Shown: positions 1 through 9,188, counted from the stretch's first letter. The stretch: 64,000 bases of DNA from Pandoraea vervacti (GCF_000934605.2 NZ_CP010898.2:1-64000), one strand, 5' to 3'. Numbers and translations are program-made. Notes: a model not told the origin generated them from the sequence alone.

Positions 1-2
1 AA

Positions 3-197
3 TCGGTCACCCAACTGCTGATCTATGAGTGGGGCTACTACATTGGCATCATCACGCTTGCCATCCAGGGCTACCGCTGGAAGACAGGCCGCATCGACAT
101 GATGGCGCTTGGTGGCTGGGGCCTGGGCATCGGACTCGTGTTCTTCGCGCCGAACATCGTGTCCGACCTCAAAAGCCGTGCCGGAGGCTCGGTATGA
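3..197 (+). CDS. virB2: VirB2-like pilin subunit (C-terminal part, cut by window edge)
   Basis: The first 64 codons seen here are the end of a small membrane protein whose start lies outside the window. It has two hydrophobic stretches (around YYIGIITLAIQGY and GLGIGLVFFAPNIV) split by a basic loop, as expected for a VirB2/TrbC-type pilin that sits in the inner membrane before assembly into the conjugative pilus. The stop codon overlaps the start of virB3 as ATGA, which indicates translational coupling. The assignment rests mainly on its place directly before virB3 and virB4, and the sequence itself is too short for certainty. Confidence 0.6.
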   Translation, partial: SVTQLLIYEWGYYIGIITLAIQGYRWKTGRIDMMALGGWGLGIGLVFFAPNIVSDLKSRAGGSV

Positions 198-493
198 GCC
201 AGGACGCCCCGCTTCTCGACGAAGGGGAGCCGCTTGTCGCGGCGATGACCCGTCCCACCATGGTCGGCGGCCTCACGCTGGCCAGTCTGGCGATGAGTTT
301 CTACTTCCCGGGCATGGCCGCGTTAATCACGCGCTCGCTCTGGGCGGCGGCATTGATTCCCGTTTTGTTGCTGATCAGCTATCTGGTTTGCCTCAAAGAC
401 GTGTACCTGTTCGACATCCTGTCGGCCGCCACCCATTTGAAAGCGTGTCCGAACCAAAGGCTTTGGGGGTGCCGACGCTATGCGCCTCGCTGA
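194..493 (+). CDS. virB3: VirB3-like type IV secretion protein
   Basis: This 99-residue protein has the usual size of VirB3 and two adjacent membrane segments near residues 25-60. They are followed by the cytoplasmic motif VCLKDVYLFDIL, close to the family pattern near the VirB4 contact. VirB3 sits in the inner membrane and works with VirB4 in pilus assembly. The start at 194 overlaps the virB2 stop as ATGA. An upstream in-frame ATG at 29 exists but would run through virB2. The end overlaps virB4 by 14 bases, a tight operon arrangement. Confidence 0.85.
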   Translation: MSQDAPLLDEGEPLVAAMTRPTMVGGLTLASLAMSFYFPGMAALITRSLWAAALIPVLLLISYLVCLKDVYLFDILSAATHLKACPNQRLWGCRRYAPR

Positions 494-3179
494 TGTGCTC
501 AAAGCCAAGTTCGACATGTCGCTGTCGATGCCGGTCCCGCCTGGGGCCAGTGCCGACGCGAGGGAAATGGCGCTGAGCGACATGATTCCGTACACCGTGC
601 ACTACGATGACGAGACCGTCATCACCAAGGATGACGGACTGGTGCAGGTCATCAAGTTGGATGGCCTGTACTTCGAGTCGCTGAGCACCGAGCAAATTAA
701 ACAGTTCGAGACCCGGCGCAATACCGTGCTGCGCTCGATCGCCAACAGCGACCGGGGCATCTACGTCCATCTGATTCGCCGCAAGGTGAATCAGTATCCG
801 GCAGGCGAGGGCGGAACGTGGTTCGCCCGCAAGTTCAATGCGGCCTGGCGCGAGCGCTATCGCCAGCGCTCGTTCTATGTGAACGAGATTTATATCTCGA
901 TCGTTCGCAATCGCTTTCGCCACGGTGCGCCCGGCGTGCTCGATCGCCTGTTTTCGCTGGTCTCAGGCGAGAAGCTCACGCAAGACGATCTGGCCTCGTT
1001 CGAGGAACAGGCCAAGGACGTTCATGAGGCGTCTAACTTTGTGGTGCAGACGCTGGCGGCCTATGGCGCGCGCAAGCTGCGCGTTCAGCGCCGGCCACAG
1101 TGGGTAAGTGACACCGTAAGTGACACCGTGAGTGCGGCCGAAGCGCGCGTCGCGATCGAGCAGTTCAAACTCGACTGGCACCAGTTCGAGGGCGATCTCG
1201 GTCGGCGTGGCAGCTACGGCCGCGCCGAAGTGCTCGACTATCTCGGGGAAGACTACACCGAGATCGGGGCGTTTCTGCACTACCTGATCAATCTCGAAGA
1301 CGAGCGCGTGCCCGTGACTGAGCTGCCGCTCGATCGCACGCTGGCTGTCTCGTGGGTCGATTTCAGGATGGTCGGCAACATGATGGCCATCGAGAACCTC
1401 AGCGGTACGCGCGTCGCAGCGATGTTGAGCATGGCCGAGTGGCCGTCGCGCACGCCTTCGCGCATGCTCGACGAATTTTTGCAGCAGCCGGTCGAGTACA
1501 TCATCACGCAATCGTTCTTTTTCACCGACCGCATTAGCGCGGAGCACGACATGCGCCAGGAACGCCGGCGCCTGGCGGTCAACGACCGCGAAGGTGTGGC
1601 CGAGGAAGACAAGGACGAGATCACCCGGGGGCTACAAGACCTCACGCGCGGCCGCTCGGTCAACGGTCTGCATCATTTGACCATGTTGGTGCATGTCCCG
1701 GCCACCGTGAAGCTTGTCGATGCCCTTGATAACCGACGTGAAACGATAGCCGAGCTCGATGCCGCCGTCGGCCTGCTCAAGAAGGCATTCGTGAATCTGG
1801 GCGTGAAGCCTGTGCGCGAATGGTTTGCCCTGGAAACGTTCTTCTGGGCGCAACTGCCGGGTCAGGCGCAACACTTCATGGGCCGGCGCGGCAAGATCAA
1901 ATCGGGCAACTTCGCCGGCTTTGCGTCGCTGCACAACTTTGCGGTGGGCAAGATCGACGGCAGCCTGTGGGGGCCGGCCATCATGCCATTCGAGACCGAG
2001 AGCGGCACGGCCTACTACTTCAATTTCCATCGCGAAATGGAGGGGATGGTAGCCGGCCATTTTGCCCTCACGGCCGATACCGGCGCGGGCAAGACCACGC
2101 TGCTGGCCGCGCTGGTGACGATGGCCGACAAAGCGTTGCCGCGCGTGTTCTGGTTCGACAACCGAGAAGGCGCCAAGGTGTTCATGTGCATGATGGGCGG
2201 GCGGCATACGACGCTTTCCGTACAGGGCACGACCGGTTGGAACCCATTCAGGCTGCCCGATACGCCCGAGAACCGCGCCTATCTGGTCGAGCTGCTCACG
2301 CTGATGCGCACCTGCTACGGCGGCAAGCTGGTTCCCGACGACATTGACCGCTTCAAGTCGGCGGTGATCGAGAACTACGAACTGCCCTACGCAGACCGCC
2401 GTTTGCGCAACGTAGCCTGGTGCTTTGGCCAGGGGGAGCTCGCCAAAGACATGCGCGTGTGGCACGGCGCCAACGGCGTTGCGGGCGCGAATGCGGGCGT
2501 GTTCGATAACGAGACCGACAACATCGATTTGAGTACGTGCCGGCATTACTGTTACGAGATGCGGCAACTGATCAAGGATGGCACGGCCCGCCCGGAGTTG
2601 CCCGTGGTACTGAGCTACCCGTTTCATCGCATCGAGCAGTCGATGAACGGCGAGCCGTTCATCATCGTGCTCGAGGAAGGACAGAATCTCGTCAAGCACG
2701 CCTATTGGCGAGAAAAGATCGACAGCTACATCATGCAGATTCGCCGCAAGAACGGCATTCTCGGTTTCGTCACCCCCGACGCCAAATTTCTTTACAGCGA
2801 AACCGACTCGATCAAGAAGCAGACGGCGACCAAGCTGTATCTGCCCAACGGCAACGCGAGCCGCGCGGACCTGATCGACGAGCTCGAGCTCACGCCCGCG
2901 GAGTACGACTTTATTCGGGACACGCCACCGGAAGCCTACAAGTTCCTGATCCGGCGCGGCAACGAGTCGATCCGGGCGGTGTTCGATCTGTCAGACCTGC
3001 CGGAGTTTATTCCGGTGCTTTCCTCGAACGATAAGGGTGTCGCGCTCATGCACGAGCTTATGCGTGAGTTCGGCACCGAAGATCCCGAGGTCTGGGGGCC
3101 CGTGTTTATGGAACGCGCGCTGGCGCGCAACACGCACAACCTCGCGCACAACCTCACTAGCAAAGGAGCACGCGTATGA
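480..3179 (+). CDS. virB4: VirB4 family type IV secretion ATPase
   Basis: This 899-residue protein is the large energising ATPase of the conjugation machine, acting at the inner membrane in pilus biogenesis and substrate transfer. The Walker A motif GAGKTT is at residues 535-540, and a Walker B-like segment IIVLEEGQ is at 728-735. The N-terminal half carries the CagE/TrbE/VirB family region. The start overlaps virB3 and the stop overlaps virB5 as ATGA, so it is translated as part of the operon. A short in-frame tandem repeat near residue 210 is the only oddity. It is somewhat longer than the roughly 800 residues usual for VirB4. Confidence 0.96.
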   Translation: MRLADVLKAKFDMSLSMPVPPGASADAREMALSDMIPYTVHYDDETVITKDDGLVQVIKLDGLYFESLSTEQIKQFETRRNTVLRSIANSDRGIYVHLIRRKVNQYPAGEGGTWFARKFNAAWRERYRQRSFYVNEIYISIVRNRFRHGAPGVLDRLFSLVSGEKLTQDDLASFEEQAKDVHEASNFVVQTLAAYGARKLRVQRRPQWVSDTVSDTVSAAEARVAIEQFKLDWHQFEGDLGRRGSYGRAEVLDYLGEDYTEIGAFLHYLINLEDERVPVTELPLDRTLAVSWVDFRMVGNMMAIENLSGTRVAAMLSMAEWPSRTPSRMLDEFLQQPVEYIITQSFFFTDRISAEHDMRQERRRLAVNDREGVAEEDKDEITRGLQDLTRGRSVNGLHHLTMLVHVPATVKLVDALDNRRETIAELDAAVGLLKKAFVNLGVKPVREWFALETFFWAQLPGQAQHFMGRRGKIKSGNFAGFASLHNFAVGKIDGSLWGPAIMPFETESGTAYYFNFHREMEGMVAGHFALTADTGAGKTTLLAALVTMADKALPRVFWFDNREGAKVFMCMMGGRHTTLSVQGTTGWNPFRLPDTPENRAYLVELLTLMRTCYGGKLVPDDIDRFKSAVIENYELPYADRRLRNVAWCFGQGELAKDMRVWHGANGVAGANAGVFDNETDNIDLSTCRHYCYEMRQLIKDGTARPELPVVLSYPFHRIEQSMNGEPFIIVLEEGQNLVKHAYWREKIDSYIMQIRRKNGILGFVTPDAKFLYSETDSIKKQTATKLYLPNGNASRADLIDELELTPAEYDFIRDTPPEAYKFLIRRGNESIRAVFDLSDLPEFIPVLSSNDKGVALMHELMREFGTEDPEVWGPVFMERALARNTHNLAHNLTSKGARV
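1104..1127 (+). repeat. 12-bp in-frame tandem duplication inside virB4
   Basis: The unit GTAAGTGACACC occurs twice in a row and a third degenerate start follows (GTGAGTG). It encodes the repeated residues VSDTVSDTVS in virB4. Because 12 is a multiple of three the frame is kept. It looks like a small slippage duplication and probably has little effect on the protein. Confidence 0.7.
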
Positions 3180-3844
3180 AAAACGCTGTCATAGCATTCA
3201 CCGTTGCGGTTGCTGGGGCATCACTCGGAATCTCCGCGCCCGCCCTCGCGGGCGGCATTCCGACGTTCGACGAGGCGACGTTGCTTCAGTTGCAACAGCA
3301 ATTCAAGCAGTTGGAGCAGCAATACGAAACGCTCAAGAACCAGTATGCGGCGGTCACGGGCACCTACGGTCGCGGACAAATCGGCCTGAGCGATGCCCTG
3401 AATGCGGCGTCGGTGGTGCCGGGATCGTGGCAGGAAGTCGTCGCGCAGCAGCAAAGCGGCGCGTTCGCCGCGAAGCAGGCCGATTACGAGAAGCTGATCC
3501 AAACGATGCCGCAGGATGTTTTTGCCAATCCTCAAGCGCAGGACGCCACGTCGTACAAGATGAGCACCGATGCCGTACGTGCTGCGCTCGCCGGTGGCGA
3601 CACGCTGTATTCGGAAGTCCAGACGCACCTGAACAATCTGGCACGCCTGAGCCAGCAGATCGACGTCACGACGAACATCAAGGACGCACAGGATCTGCAA
3701 AACCGCATTTCGAGCGAGAACGGCATGTTGCAAAGCGCGATGGCCAAGCTCAATGCGATGAACATGAACCTGCAAGCGAACATGGTGAACCAGCAGAACC
3801 AGGCGACGGCGGAGAATCAGCAGTTTTACCAGTGGAAGAAATAA
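3176..3844 (+). CDS. virB5: VirB5-like minor pilin / surface adhesin component
   Basis: The 222-residue product starts with a clear Sec signal peptide (MKNAVIAFTVAVAGA to about residue 25, cleavage after ALA). After it comes a long, mostly helical, glutamine-rich body with coiled-coil character (QLQQQFKQLEQQYETLKNQY). This matches VirB5/TraC proteins, which sit at the pilus tip and help cell contact. It lies directly between virB4 and the lipoprotein gene, as in IncW and IncN transfer operons. The start overlaps the virB4 stop. Sequence identity within this family is low, so the call leans on signal peptide, size, helix pattern and position. Confidence 0.85.
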   Translation: MKNAVIAFTVAVAGASLGISAPALAGGIPTFDEATLLQLQQQFKQLEQQYETLKNQYAAVTGTYGRGQIGLSDALNAASVVPGSWQEVVAQQQSGAFAAKQADYEKLIQTMPQDVFANPQAQDATSYKMSTDAVRAALAGGDTLYSEVQTHLNNLARLSQQIDVTTNIKDAQDLQNRISSENGMLQSAMAKLNAMNMNLQANMVNQQNQATAENQQFYQWKK

Positions 3845-3896
3845 AGGCTTTCCCGCATTCGGGGGGCCCTCCCCCACCAACAAAGGAAACCATCAG

Positions 3897-4112
3897 ATGA
3901 AATACATCATCTTGGTTCTGAATATTGTGACCGCACCGGCATGGGTCCCGCTGTGGATGATGAAAAAGGGCGGACGCATGTTCATGATGCTGGTTCTCGC
4001 CGCTCTCCTGTCGGGCTGCGCAAGCACGTCAAACAAGTTTGATAAGTCGCCTTGTGCGTGCGACTTTAAGCCCCTCAATACTGGCAACGAGGGGAGCAAC
4101 GTCCATGCGTAA
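3897..4112 (+). CDS. Small lipoprotein, VirB7-like (alternatively an entry-exclusion lipoprotein)
   Basis: The 71-residue product has a classic lipobox LLSGC ending at residue 41, so the mature lipoprotein is only about 31 residues. The tail contains SPCACDFKPLN, similar to the short C-terminal motif of VirB7 proteins, which hold VirB9 and VirB10 in the outer-membrane core. A start at 3897 has the Shine-Dalgarno AAAGGA. A start at 3957 would give a more normal signal peptide length. In pKM101-type operons the slot between virB5 and virB6 holds the eex lipoprotein while virB7 follows virB6. No gene follows virB6 here, so VirB7 is preferred but Eex is possible. Confidence 0.7.
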   Translation: MKYIILVLNIVTAPAWVPLWMMKKGGRMFMMLVLAALLSGCASTSNKFDKSPCACDFKPLNTGNEGSNVHA

Positions 4113-4512
4113 TTACCTCTGGACATGGATCTTGATGGGCTCGGCCATCGTGCTCATCGGGGGGTACGGCCTGCTCAGAATGATGAGTAGCGAGCCGCCT
4201 ATGCCAATGCCCCCATCGCCGCTAGCGCCACCAGTTACATCGGCCCCCATCGTGACGGCGATCGGTGGAAACCCGCTCTTAACGGCGGACAAGATAGCCG
4301 TGACTCGTTGGTTCCCGGGCCACTGCTTTGCTGAGATATACAACAAGGAACCGTCGTTCGGCGGGCGGCTGATTCCAGGATGCATCGCCGACGTGATCCA
4401 ACATGTCAGGGCGGATACTGGTATCACGCTTACGGAGAAGGATATTTACGCGCCAGCGGTTCTGAGCCATTTCAAGCAGGTTTATGGGAATGATGACTTA
4501 TGGCGACAATGA
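4105..4512 (+). CDS. Unknown single-pass membrane protein in the transfer operon
   Basis: This 135-residue protein is not recognised. It has one N-terminal membrane segment (residues 6-26), then a proline-rich linker (PPMPMPPSPLAPP), then a soluble domain with two cysteines, probably in the periplasm. The start at 4105 has the Shine-Dalgarno GAGGGGAG and overlaps the lipoprotein gene by 8 bases; a longer in-frame start at 4039 is unlikely. The stop overlaps virB6 by 13 bases, so it is co-translated with the secretion genes. Its position between virB5 and virB6 makes an exclusion or assembly role conceivable, but nothing in the sequence shows this. Confidence 0.75.
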   Translation: MRNYLWTWILMGSAIVLIGGYGLLRMMSSEPPMPMPPSPLAPPVTSAPIVTAIGGNPLLTADKIAVTRWFPGHCFAEIYNKEPSFGGRLIPGCIADVIQHVRADTGITLTEKDIYAPAVLSHFKQVYGNDDLWRQ

Positions 4513-5363
4513 CCATTGCAGGACTGGTGGGTGCTGCGGATGGTGTCACGCAATCGTTTCTGACACAAACCTATCCAGCGCTTGCGGGTGCGATCGAGGC
4601 ACCGCTCTATTGGGGGGTGGTGCTGTATTGGACAGTGTATGGCTACAAAGTCTACGCCGGCCACGAGCCGATGAAATGGAATTCGGTGCTCGCAAAAGCC
4701 TTCATGACCACGGCCGTGTTCGCGACGCTAAATTGGGGGGGACTCGGGCAGCGCATCTACGTAGTTTTCGTGTCGTTCATGGAGAGCGCAGCGTCAACGA
4801 TTATGGCTGAGCAGTCCACGGCCTCGATGCTCGACGCTTTGTATAACAACGTAGGTCACGTGGCGACCTTGCTGCAAAAAGGGAGCGGATATGAGTTCGG
4901 CATGATTTTGGAAGGTTTCGGCCTCTTCGTCGTGAACTGCCTCCTGTTTTTGCTCGCGCTCGTGTACATGACCATCGCCAAGTTTGGGCTGGCAATCACG
5001 ATGGTGCTTTGCCCCTTGTTTATCGGTTTCCTGATGTTTCCGCAAACGCGGCAGTGGTTCATGAACTGGCTAAGCATGATGCTGAATTTCTGCTTCATCT
5101 ACATCCTGGTCATCGCCATCGTCCGCTTCGGATTTCTCGCGTTTTCCGACGCGATTAAGGAGGCGGGCAACGCGGCAAGCGTGACGGACGCGTCGCGCAT
5201 TACCACGCAGCAAGTCTCCTATCTCTACATCGTGGAAGGCGCCTTGGTCATGTTCATGCTGCAAGTCAAGGAGTGGGCCGCTACGCTCTCCGGTGGGGCA
5301 ACCGTGCAGGGCGTGTCGTTGTTGTTGATGGTGGGGCGGATGTTCACAGGGGCGCCCAGATGA
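4500..5363 (+). CDS. virB6: VirB6/TrbL-type polytopic inner-membrane protein
   Basis: The 287-residue product has at least five hydrophobic segments (for example VVNCLLFLLALVYMTIAKFG and FCFIYILVIAIVRFGFLAF) and a large central loop. This is the pattern of VirB6/TrwI, the inner-membrane channel component of the secretion system. The conserved family region around GLAITMVLCPLFIGFLMF, followed by a tryptophan-containing amphipathic stretch, is present. It overlaps the genes on both sides, with the stop merging into the virB8 start as ATGA. Length is close to the usual 290-300 residues. Confidence 0.92.
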   Translation: MATMTIAGLVGAADGVTQSFLTQTYPALAGAIEAPLYWGVVLYWTVYGYKVYAGHEPMKWNSVLAKAFMTTAVFATLNWGGLGQRIYVVFVSFMESAASTIMAEQSTASMLDALYNNVGHVATLLQKGSGYEFGMILEGFGLFVVNCLLFLLALVYMTIAKFGLAITMVLCPLFIGFLMFPQTRQWFMNWLSMMLNFCFIYILVIAIVRFGFLAFSDAIKEAGNAASVTDASRITTQQVSYLYIVEGALVMFMLQVKEWAATLSGGATVQGVSLLLMVGRMFTGAPR

Positions 5364-6034
5364 ATTTCGGAAGTGCGACGTTCAAAGGCGACGCCAATAC
5401 CCAAAGTTTGCAACTGGGCGGCTCGAACAAGCTCAAGCAGGAGCGAAACCGCGCCTATCTGTTCATCGGCCTGCTGCTCTTCGTCGTCGGCGGCATGGCG
5501 AGCGCCATTACGGTGCTCGCCAGCATCCACACCGTCATCCCCGTGGTGTCGGTGATGGACGCCAACGGCCACGTACTCAAACAGCAAGTGGTGGACAGGC
5601 AGACGATCACCGCACAGGAGAGCTTCGTTCAGAGTCAGGTGTACGACTTCATCATGGACTGCAACACTTTCGATCCGGCATGGCGACAGCGCTTTGCCGA
5701 TCTGTGCCGGCTGCACGCCACGCCCGACGTGGCGCGCCAGTACGACGCGGAAACTGCTGCGGAGAACCCGCAAAACCCCTACTACCTGGTGGGACAAGGG
5801 GGCCGGCGTTATCCCAAAATCACCGGCATTACGTCGCTGGGCAAAGATGCCTATCAGGTGTCGTTCCAGTCGATTACCGAGAAAGCCGGCACGGAGCCGA
5901 AGACCGAGTACTACACCGCGCTGGTGCGCTACACCTTCACGTTCAAACCGCTCGCGCTGGGCGATCGCTGGGAAAACGCGCTGGGTTTCGCCGCGACGGC
6001 GTATCGCAAGGATCAGGAACTGAGCCGACAGTAA
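5360..6034 (+). CDS. virB8: VirB8 inner-membrane assembly protein
   Basis: The protein has 224 residues with a short cytoplasmic tail, one membrane segment (about residues 34-54) and a periplasmic NTF2-like domain. This is the standard layout of VirB8/TrwG, a nucleation factor that links the inner-membrane and core complexes. The stretch YYTALVRYTFTFKP near the C-terminus matches the family's final strands. The ATG at 5360 overlaps the virB6 stop and removes a 29-residue upstream extension that would lie inside virB6. Confidence 0.93.
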   Translation: MNFGSATFKGDANTQSLQLGGSNKLKQERNRAYLFIGLLLFVVGGMASAITVLASIHTVIPVVSVMDANGHVLKQQVVDRQTITAQESFVQSQVYDFIMDCNTFDPAWRQRFADLCRLHATPDVARQYDAETAAENPQNPYYLVGQGGRRYPKITGITSLGKDAYQVSFQSITEKAGTEPKTEYYTALVRYTFTFKPLALGDRWENALGFAATAYRKDQELSRQ

Positions 6035-6099
6035 CCGGCGTTAATAATCGACGTCAATGACCGGCACCCGTCATCGAATTGAGCAAGGAAACACCGACC

Positions 6100-6924
6100 A
6101 TGAAACCCAACGCTGCGTCCCTCGCGATTGCTCTTCTGGCCGGTGTCTGCGTGCCGCTGGCGCTGACGCCGGCCCCGGCGTGGGCCGCAAAAAAGCCCAA
6201 ACAGCTGGTGACCGACGATCGGGTGAAACAGGTGGCCTACGATCCGAATCAGGTCTATGAGCTGGTCGGCACGTATGGCTATCAGACCTCGATCGAATTC
6301 GCCGACGACGAGACGGTCAAGGTCGTGACCGTGGGCGACTCGATCGCCTGGCAGACGGTGCCGTACCAGAACCGCCTTTTCATCAAGCCAGTCGAGCCGA
6401 ATGCGGCCACGAACCTGACCGTGATCACGGACAAGCGCACGTATTACTTCAAGCTCACAAGCGCGAAGAACCGCGCTTCGCAGACCTTCCTGGTGCGCTT
6501 CATCTATCCGAATACCAACACGGGCCTGGCGGGCAAGGTGGGTGGGGGAGGCCGATCGGACCACGGCTTCGATCCGGCGAAGCTCAACCTCGATTACGGC
6601 ACGTCGGGCGATAAGTCGGCCATCCGGCTGACTCGCGCCTTCGACGACGGTCAATTTACCTACTTCCTGTTCGATGCGAACGCCGAAATCCCGACCGTGT
6701 ACACCGTGGGGCCGGACGGTACCGAGTCCCTCGTCAACACGCGGCGCGAAGGCACGTACCTGGTGGTCGAACGCACGGCGAGCCTCTTCACCTTGCGCAA
6801 CGGCAATGCGTATCTGTGCGTGCAGAACAACGCCCACCCGTATCAGCGCGCGCTCGGTGGCCCAGAGAGCGACACAGTGAGCAGTCCGGCGCGCGATCCA
6901 ACGCATCCTGGAGGGGGAAACTGA
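6100..6924 (+). CDS. virB9: VirB9 outer-membrane core protein
   Basis: The 274-residue product begins with a signal peptide ending near AWA (about residue 29), followed by the VirB9 N-terminal domain (VYELVGTYGYQTSIEF, GDSIAWQ) and a C-terminal beta domain (FTYFLFDANAEIPTVY). VirB9 forms the outer layer of the secretion core with VirB7 and VirB10. The ATG at 6100 has an AAGGA ribosome site 9 bases upstream. A TTG start 21 bases earlier is possible but less likely. The next gene follows after one base. Confidence 0.95.
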   Translation: MKPNAASLAIALLAGVCVPLALTPAPAWAAKKPKQLVTDDRVKQVAYDPNQVYELVGTYGYQTSIEFADDETVKVVTVGDSIAWQTVPYQNRLFIKPVEPNAATNLTVITDKRTYYFKLTSAKNRASQTFLVRFIYPNTNTGLAGKVGGGGRSDHGFDPAKLNLDYGTSGDKSAIRLTRAFDDGQFTYFLFDANAEIPTVYTVGPDGTESLVNTRREGTYLVVERTASLFTLRNGNAYLCVQNNAHPYQRALGGPESDTVSSPARDPTHPGGGN

Positions 6925-6925
6925 C

Positions 6926-8155
6926 ATGAGCGACCCTGCCAGACAACCTGAGGAGGACCGCGAGGCAGCCGTGCGCGAGTGGGAACAGCACCACCATCAC
7001 TCGCTGGTGGCCGATGGTCGGAAGCGGACGGCGGGCGGCATCGCCATGGTCGCGATCGCGGCGGCCGTGCTCGGTGCTGCCGGGTATATCAAGCACGTCA
7101 GTAGCGAACCGGCGAAGCCGGCGGGTAACAGCGAGCTGAGCATTGCCGAGCGTAAGCCGGTGCCGAAACTCAAGGATCAGGAGGTGGCCGGCGTACCGGT
7201 GGCGGCATCCGCACCCGCCGCGCTGACCACCACGCCGGCAAGCGCGACGCCAGGCGATGATCCGATGGCGGCTCAGCGCGAACAGATGGAAATGCAACGG
7301 CAGGAACAGGCGCGCCGCATGCTCGAAGCGCGTATGAAGTCGGCCATCATCGCGCCGAATAGCAACAACCCAGCGGCGGGTGCGCGCGGCGACGCAGGGC
7401 AGGCACATGCCGGTGCGCTCAGTGGTGGCAGTGGGGGCAGTGGGGGTGGCGGCGCGCAAGACCCGAATTCGCGCTTCGCGCGGGCTGTGTCGGGCAATGG
7501 TGTGGCCGTCAGTCAGGCGAAGCAGATCGACAATCTGCCCTACAAGATCTTGCAAGGCAAGCTCATTGAGGCCGTACTGGAACCGCGCGCGATCTCCGAT
7601 TTGCCCGGTATGGTGTGCGCGACCGTCCAGCGCGACGTGTACGGCGCACAGGACCGGCACAAGCTGATTCCCTGGGGGTCGCGCGTGTGCGGCGTGTATA
7701 GCGCCGAAGTGCACAAGGGGCAGGACCGGTTGTTCGTAATCTGGAACACGGTGCGCAGGCCCGACGGCGTCGAGGTGGCGCTCGATAGCGCCGGCGCCGA
7801 CCAGCTCGGCACGGCTGGTATGGGCGGCCTTGTGGACACGCATTTCGCGGAGGTCTTCGGCATGTCCGCGCTGCTGTCGATCATCGGTGCGGGTGCTGCG
7901 ACCGTCGGAGTGAATCCGGTCGATCAGTACAACTCCGCGGCCGCCTATCGGCAGTCGGTGCAGCAGGCGGCCGCGCAGACCTCGCAGTCGGTGCTCCAGC
8001 CGTATATCAACATTGCGCCCACCATCACCGTGCCGGCGGGCTCGCGCGTGCGCATTTACGTGAACAAGGATCTCGATTTCACGCCGGTCTATCAGGCCGA
8101 CATCGACACCACCCGCGACGCGGCCAGACATGGCGGCGTGACGTTCATCCAGTGA
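6926..8155 (+). CDS. virB10: VirB10 (TrbI-like) envelope-spanning core protein
   Basis: This 409-residue protein has a cytoplasmic N-terminus, a membrane segment near residues 35-55, a proline/alanine and glycine/serine-rich periplasmic linker, and a C-terminal TrbI/VirB10 beta-barrel domain (KLIPWGSRVCGVYSAEVHKG, VPAGSRVRIYVNKDLDF). It spans both membranes and gates the channel in response to ATPase activity. The glycine-rich run GGSGGSGGGG around residue 170 is a flexible linker. It sits between virB9 and virB11 as in other systems, and its length is in the family range. Confidence 0.97.
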   Translation: MSDPARQPEEDREAAVREWEQHHHHSLVADGRKRTAGGIAMVAIAAAVLGAAGYIKHVSSEPAKPAGNSELSIAERKPVPKLKDQEVAGVPVAASAPAALTTTPASATPGDDPMAAQREQMEMQRQEQARRMLEARMKSAIIAPNSNNPAAGARGDAGQAHAGALSGGSGGSGGGGAQDPNSRFARAVSGNGVAVSQAKQIDNLPYKILQGKLIEAVLEPRAISDLPGMVCATVQRDVYGAQDRHKLIPWGSRVCGVYSAEVHKGQDRLFVIWNTVRRPDGVEVALDSAGADQLGTAGMGGLVDTHFAEVFGMSALLSIIGAGAATVGVNPVDQYNSAAAYRQSVQQAAAQTSQSVLQPYINIAPTITVPAGSRVRIYVNKDLDFTPVYQADIDTTRDAARHGGVTFIQ

Positions 8156-8165
8156 GGGCCCGCCC

Positions 8166-9188
8166 ATGTCGCAGATCGCTTCATTTCGCGCCAAGCTTTC
8201 GCTGCTCACCGACTATCTCGATGATCCCGGCATCACCGAAGTCGCCATCAACCGCCCCGGCGAAGTGTGGATCGGCCGGCAGGGCCAACGCTTTATGCAG
8301 CACGCCGATGTGCCCGAGCTGAACTACCGGCTGCTCGAGTCGCTGGCCGACGTGACCGCCGCATACACCAATCAGGAAACCGATCGGGAGCGGCCACTGC
8401 TGGCGGCCACGATGCCGATCAATCTGGCGGAGGGCGTGGATGACACCGAGCGCGGCGGCTACCGCGTGCAGGTCGTGCGCCCACCGGCTGTCGAGGAAAA
8501 GACCATCGCGCTGTGTATTCGCAAGCCCACGCTGCTCGATATTGGCCTGGACCAATACCGTGAGCAGGGTGCGTTTGATCGCGTGAACGAGACTCGTGAG
8601 GACGGCGATGATTCGGACGAACGGCTGCGGGAACTGTACCAGGGGCGCGCGTGGGAAGCGTTTTTGCGCGGCGCGGTTCGCGCGCACAAGAACATTGTGA
8701 TCTCGGCCGGTGCGAACGCCGGCAAGACCACGTTACTTAACGCGCTGCTCAAAGAAATTCCCCAGCAGGAGCGCATCGTGACAATTGAAGACGCGCGCGA
8801 AATCCGGCCGCGTCAGCGCAACTGTCTGCACATGCTGTATTCGCGGGGCGGGCAGGGGGTGGCGCGTGTCACGGCCGTAGAGCTCCTCGAAGCGATGCTG
8901 CGCCTCACGCCTGACCGGCCCATCATGGGCGAGCTGCGTGGCGCGGAAGCGTATGCCTATCTCGAGCTGCTTAACTCCGGGCACTCCGGCTCGATTACGA
9001 CGATTCACGCCGACAGCCCGAGCCTGATGTACGAGCGCCTCTCGCAAATGGTGATGCGCTTCGGTGCGGCGATGAGCCGCGACCAGATTATCGCGTATGC
9101 GAAGTCGCTGATTCAGGTGGTGGTGCAGTTCAAGCGCGCGGCGGATGGCCGCCGCTACGTCTCGGAGATCCTCTATGAAGGCGGTTGA
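8166..9188 (+). CDS. virB11: VirB11 hexameric traffic ATPase
   Basis: The 340-residue product is a VirB11/PilT-class ATPase. Walker A reads GANAGKTT at residues 182-189. The Asp box (IVTIEDAREI), a Walker B region (DRPIMGELRGAEAYAYLELL) and the His box (GHSGSITTIHADSP) follow in the normal order. It acts at the cytoplasmic face to switch the machine between pilus building and substrate transfer. The spacing to virB10 is 10 bases, and the gene overlaps the next one by 14 bases. Confidence 0.97.
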   Translation: MSQIASFRAKLSLLTDYLDDPGITEVAINRPGEVWIGRQGQRFMQHADVPELNYRLLESLADVTAAYTNQETDRERPLLAATMPINLAEGVDDTERGGYRVQVVRPPAVEEKTIALCIRKPTLLDIGLDQYREQGAFDRVNETREDGDDSDERLRELYQGRAWEAFLRGAVRAHKNIVISAGANAGKTTLLNALLKEIPQQERIVTIEDAREIRPRQRNCLHMLYSRGGQGVARVTAVELLEAMLRLTPDRPIMGELRGAEAYAYLELLNSGHSGSITTIHADSPSLMYERLSQMVMRFGAAMSRDQIIAYAKSLIQVVVQFKRAADGRRYVSEILYEGG

